This document shows positions 61,246-64,000 of a stretch of DNA of 64,000 bases, piece after piece. Below the pieces are notes generated by a model. It worked only from the letters and a program-made list of their open reading frames with translations. It was not told the origin of the DNA and did not search any database. The DNA comes from Paraburkholderia bryophila. Its GTDB lineage: Bacteria > Pseudomonadota > Gammaproteobacteria > Burkholderiales > Burkholderiaceae. Within the stretch, counting starts at the first letter, position 1; each line of letters starts with the position of its first letter. The stretch lies in NCBI RefSeq assembly GCF_013409255.1, contig NZ_JACCAS010000002.1:2842001-2906000 (forward strand), given 5' to 3'. The translations under genes and the position numbers were made by a program.

Positions 61246-61479
61246 TCAACGATTGCCGTCGAGCAGGTCGCCCAGCAGTTCGTCGAACGCGGCCTGGGCG
61301 TCCTCGAGTTCCTGCAGCGCGGCGTCGAACGTGGTCAGCGCGAATTGCGACGGCTGGCCGCTACCTGCCGGCGGAAATTGCGATTGCAGCGACGTGAACG
61401 CCGTCTTGACCCGTTGGGTTGCGGTCAAAACGCGTTCCATCGCGGCGGCTTCTTCGGCTCGCGCCTTGTCGTGTTCCAT
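61246..61479 (-). CDS. Small helical hypothetical protein
   Basis: A 77-residue frame starting MEHDKARAEEAAAMERVL with GGAG eight bases upstream. Predicted to be almost all alpha-helical and acidic near the C-terminus (LQELEDAQAAFDELLGDLLDG). No family is recognised. Confidence 0.5.
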   Translation of the reverse strand: MEHDKARAEEAAAMERVLTATQRVKTAFTSLQSQFPPAGSGQPSQFALTTFDAALQELEDAQAAFDELLGDLLDGNR

Positions 61480-61552
61480 GAAAACTCCGTGCTCGTTCAG
61501 GCGGCTCACGCCGCATCAAAGGCGTGACTATGCCACGATCCGCGGTTCGCGT

Positions 61553-62020
61553 TCAGAACAGCGGCAGCCCGCCGTTGGCCTTCACTTCGCGCAACGACAA
61601 GGCCGATTCCACCGACGTCACGCCCGGCAAACTGCGCATCTCGTCGCGCATGAAGGTGCCGTAATCGTCGAGATCGCGTGCTACCACCTGCAGGATGTAG
61701 TCGGCGCTGCCCGACACGTTGTGACACGACAGGATGCGGGGAATCGCCTGCACCTCGCGCTCGAAGCGGGTTGCGAGCGCGCGGTCGTGCACCGCGAAGC
61801 GCACATGGACGAACGCCATCACGCCGAGGCCGAGTGCGGAACGCGACAGCACCGCGCGGTACTCGTCGATATAGCCGTCGTGTTCGAGGCGTTTCAGCCG
61901 ACGCGCGCAAGGCGTTTCGCTCAACCCCACCAGATCGGCCAGGCGCGCGTTCGACATGCGGCCGTCTTTCTGCAGCGCGGCCAGGATCGCACGGTCGGTT
62001 TTATCGAGGTCGGTTGTCAT
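61553..62020 (-). CDS. Lrp/AsnC-family transcriptional regulator
   Basis: A 155-residue Lrp/AsnC regulator: helix-turn-helix LDKTDRAILAALQKDGRMSNARLADLVGLSETPCARRLKRLEHDGYI, then the ligand-binding RAM domain (DYILQVVARDLDDYGTFMRDEMRSLPGVTSVES). Likely ligand is an amino acid. It diverges from the LysE gene at 62175, a common regulator/exporter pair. Confidence 0.88.
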   Translation of the reverse strand: MTTDLDKTDRAILAALQKDGRMSNARLADLVGLSETPCARRLKRLEHDGYIDEYRAVLSRSALGLGVMAFVHVRFAVHDRALATRFEREVQAIPRILSCHNVSGSADYILQVVARDLDDYGTFMRDEMRSLPGVTSVESALSLREVKANGGLPLF

Positions 62021-62174
62021 GATTTTGGGCGCTCGCGAAGGGTTTAGGGCGAATCGTGTCGGAGAGGGCAAATATTAGCGTATTCCTCTAATTTTGAGGT
62101 GAGCGGCCCGGCAATTCGCCAGCAAACCCTCCGTCGGCAGCGGCAAGATAGAGCCCTTAAAACAAGAGGTTTCT

Positions 62175-62816
62175 ATGATTTCCGCACACCTGTTGGTCGT
62201 CTATATCGCTGCGCTGTTCGTCGTCTACGCCGTACCGGGACCGGACATGGCGCTGGTCCTGCAAACCAGTATCGGACGCGGCGTACGCAGCGGTTTCGCG
62301 GCTGCCGGCGGCCTGGGTCTGGCGCGTGCGACGCACGTCACGCTGTCGGCCTGCGGAGTGGCCGCGCTGTTGCGCAACGCGCCCTGGTTGTACGACGTGG
62401 TGCGTTATGGCGGCGCGGTGTATCTGGCGTGGGTCGGGATTCAGATTTTCCGTTCACCGGTGTTTGCGCTGCCCGAAGCGGGCGCCGCGGCAGCCGTTGC
62501 GAGCGCGGAGCCGCAGCCGTTGCGGGCGTCGTTCGTGAAGGGCTTGCTGACCAATCTGCTGAACCCGAAAGCGCTGTTGTTCTGTTCCGTGCTGCTGCCG
62601 CAATTCGTGCGCCCGGAGGCGGGGCCGGTGGCGTTGCAGATGGTCGAACTGGGTCTGGTGCTGCTCGCGGTCGGCGCGTGCTTCGACGTGTCGTTCGCGG
62701 TCGGCGCGGCGCGCATTGCCGGCTGGATGCGGGCGCATCCGCTCGCGCAGACTTTGCAGCGCTGGACGTTTTCGGCGGCGCTGATTGGTTTCGCGCTGCG
62801 GCTTTCGCTGGATTGA
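62175..62816 (+). CDS. LysE-family amino acid exporter
   Basis: A 213-residue membrane exporter with about six helices and the LysE signature VPGPDMALVLQTSIGRGVRSGFAAAGGLGLARATH near the N-terminus. It exports amino acids or homoserine-lactone-like compounds. The divergent Lrp gene should sense the substrate and induce export. Confidence 0.87.
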   Translation: MISAHLLVVYIAALFVVYAVPGPDMALVLQTSIGRGVRSGFAAAGGLGLARATHVTLSACGVAALLRNAPWLYDVVRYGGAVYLAWVGIQIFRSPVFALPEAGAAAAVASAEPQPLRASFVKGLLTNLLNPKALLFCSVLLPQFVRPEAGPVALQMVELGLVLLAVGACFDVSFAVGAARIAGWMRAHPLAQTLQRWTFSAALIGFALRLSLD

Positions 62817-62915
62817 GGTGGTTTGAGTTGGCTCGATGAGTCAAGGCGGCGCGGCAGTGGCGCTGTGGGCCGCCGCTGCGCCAGATTTCCAACGCGGCGC
62901 GCCTGGCCGTTGCGT

Positions 62916-63089
62916 CTATTTATTCAGCTTATGCTCGCGGCGCGATCGGTCTTCGATAATTTTCCTGCGATGCTTGTCTTTCATCTTCTTCCAGCTTTTA
63001 CACTCGTCGCGCGTGCGCAAACAGCCAATGCATAAGCCGGTTTTGCTGTCGAACTTGCAGATGTCGATACAGGGAGACTCGGTGCTCAT
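62916..63089 (-). CDS. DUF1289-family small Cys-rich protein
   Basis: A 57-residue protein: MSTESPCIDICKFDSKTGLC, then IGCLRTRDECKSWKKMKDKHRR. The C-x3-C...C-x2-C...C pattern and the GCLRTRDE signature mark DUF1289, a small family thought to bind iron-sulfur or zinc. It is too short for ORF callers with a 60-codon limit but starts cleanly at 63089. Confidence 0.7.
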   Translation of the reverse strand: MSTESPCIDICKFDSKTGLCIGCLRTRDECKSWKKMKDKHRRKIIEDRSRREHKLNK

Positions 63090-63175
63090 AATGGATGACG
63101 GTCAGTAAGGGACAGCAGGACTCTCGCATGCAGCGTGCCCGCATGCCAACTGATTGTGTTAATACAGCCGATAGA

Positions 63176-63199
63176 GAACCGCGCACGGGGATGCGGTTC
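63176..63199 (+). promoter_or_regulatory. Small hairpin upstream of ynfA
   Basis: GAACCGC (63176-63182) pairs with GCGGTTC (63193-63199), 25 bases before the YnfA start. Perhaps a leader hairpin; no specific role is assigned. Confidence 0.3.
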
Positions 63200-63223
63200 A
63201 CGCTCATTCGCTGATCACCTTCG

Positions 63224-63544
63224 ATGAAAACTTTCCTGCTGTATGCCGTGACCGCCGTTGCTGAAATTGTCGGTTGCTATCTGCCGTGGCGCTGGCTGAA
63301 GGAGGGCGGTTCGATCTGGCTGCTGGTGCCCGGCGCGCTCAGCCTCGCGCTGTTCGCATGGCTGCTGACCTTGCACGGCACCGCCGCGGGCCGCGTGTAT
63401 GCGGCTTACGGCGGTGTGTATGTGGCGGTGGCGATCTTATGGCTATGGGGCGTGGACAAAGTGCGGCCCACGCCGTGGGACCTGGCGGGTGTCGCGTTCA
63501 CGTTGGCCGGCATGGCCATCATCGCGTTCCAGCCGCGTGTTTAA
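63224..63544 (+). CDS. YnfA-family small membrane protein (EamA-like)
   Basis: A 106-residue protein with three to four hydrophobic segments and the YnfA pattern: [59 protein letters not shown]. It is an inner-membrane protein of the DMT-like superfamily; function unknown. It stands alone and convergent with the DUF1993 gene. Confidence 0.83.
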   Translation: MKTFLLYAVTAVAEIVGCYLPWRWLKEGGSIWLLVPGALSLALFAWLLTLHGTAAGRVYAAYGGVYVAVAILWLWGVDKVRPTPWDLAGVAFTLAGMAIIAFQPRV

Positions 63545-63547
63545 GCG

Positions 63548-64000
63548 TTACTTGATCCCGCCCAGATAATCGAGCTTGCCGAGTTCGACGCCGTTGTGAC
63601 GCAAGATGTCGTACGCCGTCGTGACGTGGAAAAAGAAATTCGGCAGCACGAACCCCAGCAGATAAGACAGGCCCGTGAACTCGATCGGGCCGGTGCGCAT
63701 TTTCAGTGTGATCTCGCGCGCTTCCGAACCGTCGATCTGTTCTGCATTGAATTCCTTCAGATAATCAATCGTCTTTTGAAGGCGGGCATGCAGGTCGTCG
63801 AAACTCAGTTCGACGTCTTCATACTTCGGCGCTTCGACGCCGGCCAGACGCGCGGCGCATCCCTTCGCCGTGTCGCTCGCGATATACACCTGGCGCACCA
63901 GCGGCAGCATGTCCGGCGCGAGGCGCGCGTTCGTGAACACCGACGGCTCGATCTGCTTTTCCGCCGCGTGCGCCTGAGCTTTGCCCAGGATGACTTGCAG
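63548..64000 (-). CDS. DUF1993-family protein, N-terminus cut by window edge
   Basis: The 150 visible residues (LQVILGKAQAHAAEKQIEPS through HNGVELGKLDYLGGIK) match DUF1993, a small four-helix bundle family related to DinB. No function can be assigned. The start codon is outside the window. Confidence 0.7.
   Translation of the reverse strand: MQVILGKAQAHAAEKQIEPSVFTNARLAPDMLPLVRQVYIASDTAKGCAARLAGVEAPKYEDVELSFDDLHARLQKTIDYLKEFNAEQIDGSEAREITLKMRTGPIEFTGLSYLLGFVLPNFFFHVTTAYDILRHNGVELGKLDYLGGIK

Overview
The window is high-GC DNA with the gene repertoire of a Burkholderiales bacterium, most likely Paraburkholderia or Burkholderia. The evidence is two trimeric-type porins and an OprB porin, dense ABC-importer operons, FecI/FecR signalling, cyanide-insensitive type bd oxidase, and many LysR/AraC/ArsR/LacI regulators. 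It reads as chromosomal accessory DNA: mostly intact metabolic and transport modules, one IS element, and one decayed toxin-like gene. No rRNA, tRNA or CRISPR array was seen.

Layout. 1-5.7 kb: a LysR gene cut by the window edge diverges from a five-gene operon with a 2-oxoglutarate oxygenase, an M24-family enzyme with the metal site of the DMSP lyase DddP, and a glycine-betaine-type ABC importer. 5.8-6.7 kb: an exported protein. 6.8-11.3 kb (minus): a porin plus a complete Fbp/AEP-like ABC importer in one tight operon. 11.5-17.3 kb: a beta-propeller protein with a membrane fatty acid hydroxylase, an AraC-regulated oxidoreductase, and a VOC/ArsR/SRPBCC operon. 17.3-20.8 kb: a broken DUF2778 (Tlde1-like) gene, DedA, GNAT, and an ArsR/Old Yellow Enzyme pair.

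21.4-22.7 kb: an IS5-type insertion sequence with a 4-bp target duplication, immediately upstream of a MalT-like LuxR regulator. 25.7-34.9 kb: a FecI-FecR-TonB receptor set next to an EF-hand protein and two divergent serine peptidase lipoproteins (S10 and S15), which suggests surface peptide processing and uptake. 35-41.2 kb: a NitT/TauT-type importer, a TctDE-like two-component system and a porin, all in one direction.

41.5-50.4 kb: a Cys-less TraR/DksA protein, CioAB oxidase, an encapsulin with its DyP peroxidase cargo, a SnoaL protein, a DUF2474-like small membrane protein, and a LacI/Rieske/desaturase/PhyH locus. 51.7-64 kb: a DedA-PAP2-LssY fusion, envelope and housekeeping genes, a non-canonical Nramp-like transporter preceded by small ORFs, an OprB porin behind a long structured leader, and an Lrp/LysE pair, DUF1289, YnfA and DUF1993 genes.

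The most interesting pieces are the DddP-like gene that keeps all six metal ligands but has Gly at the expected catalytic Asp, the encapsulin cargo tail lengthened by a 9-bp repeat, the FecIR/peptidase locus, the structured leader before the OprB gene, and the decayed Tlde1-like gene. All names are from reading the translated sequence; no database search was run.
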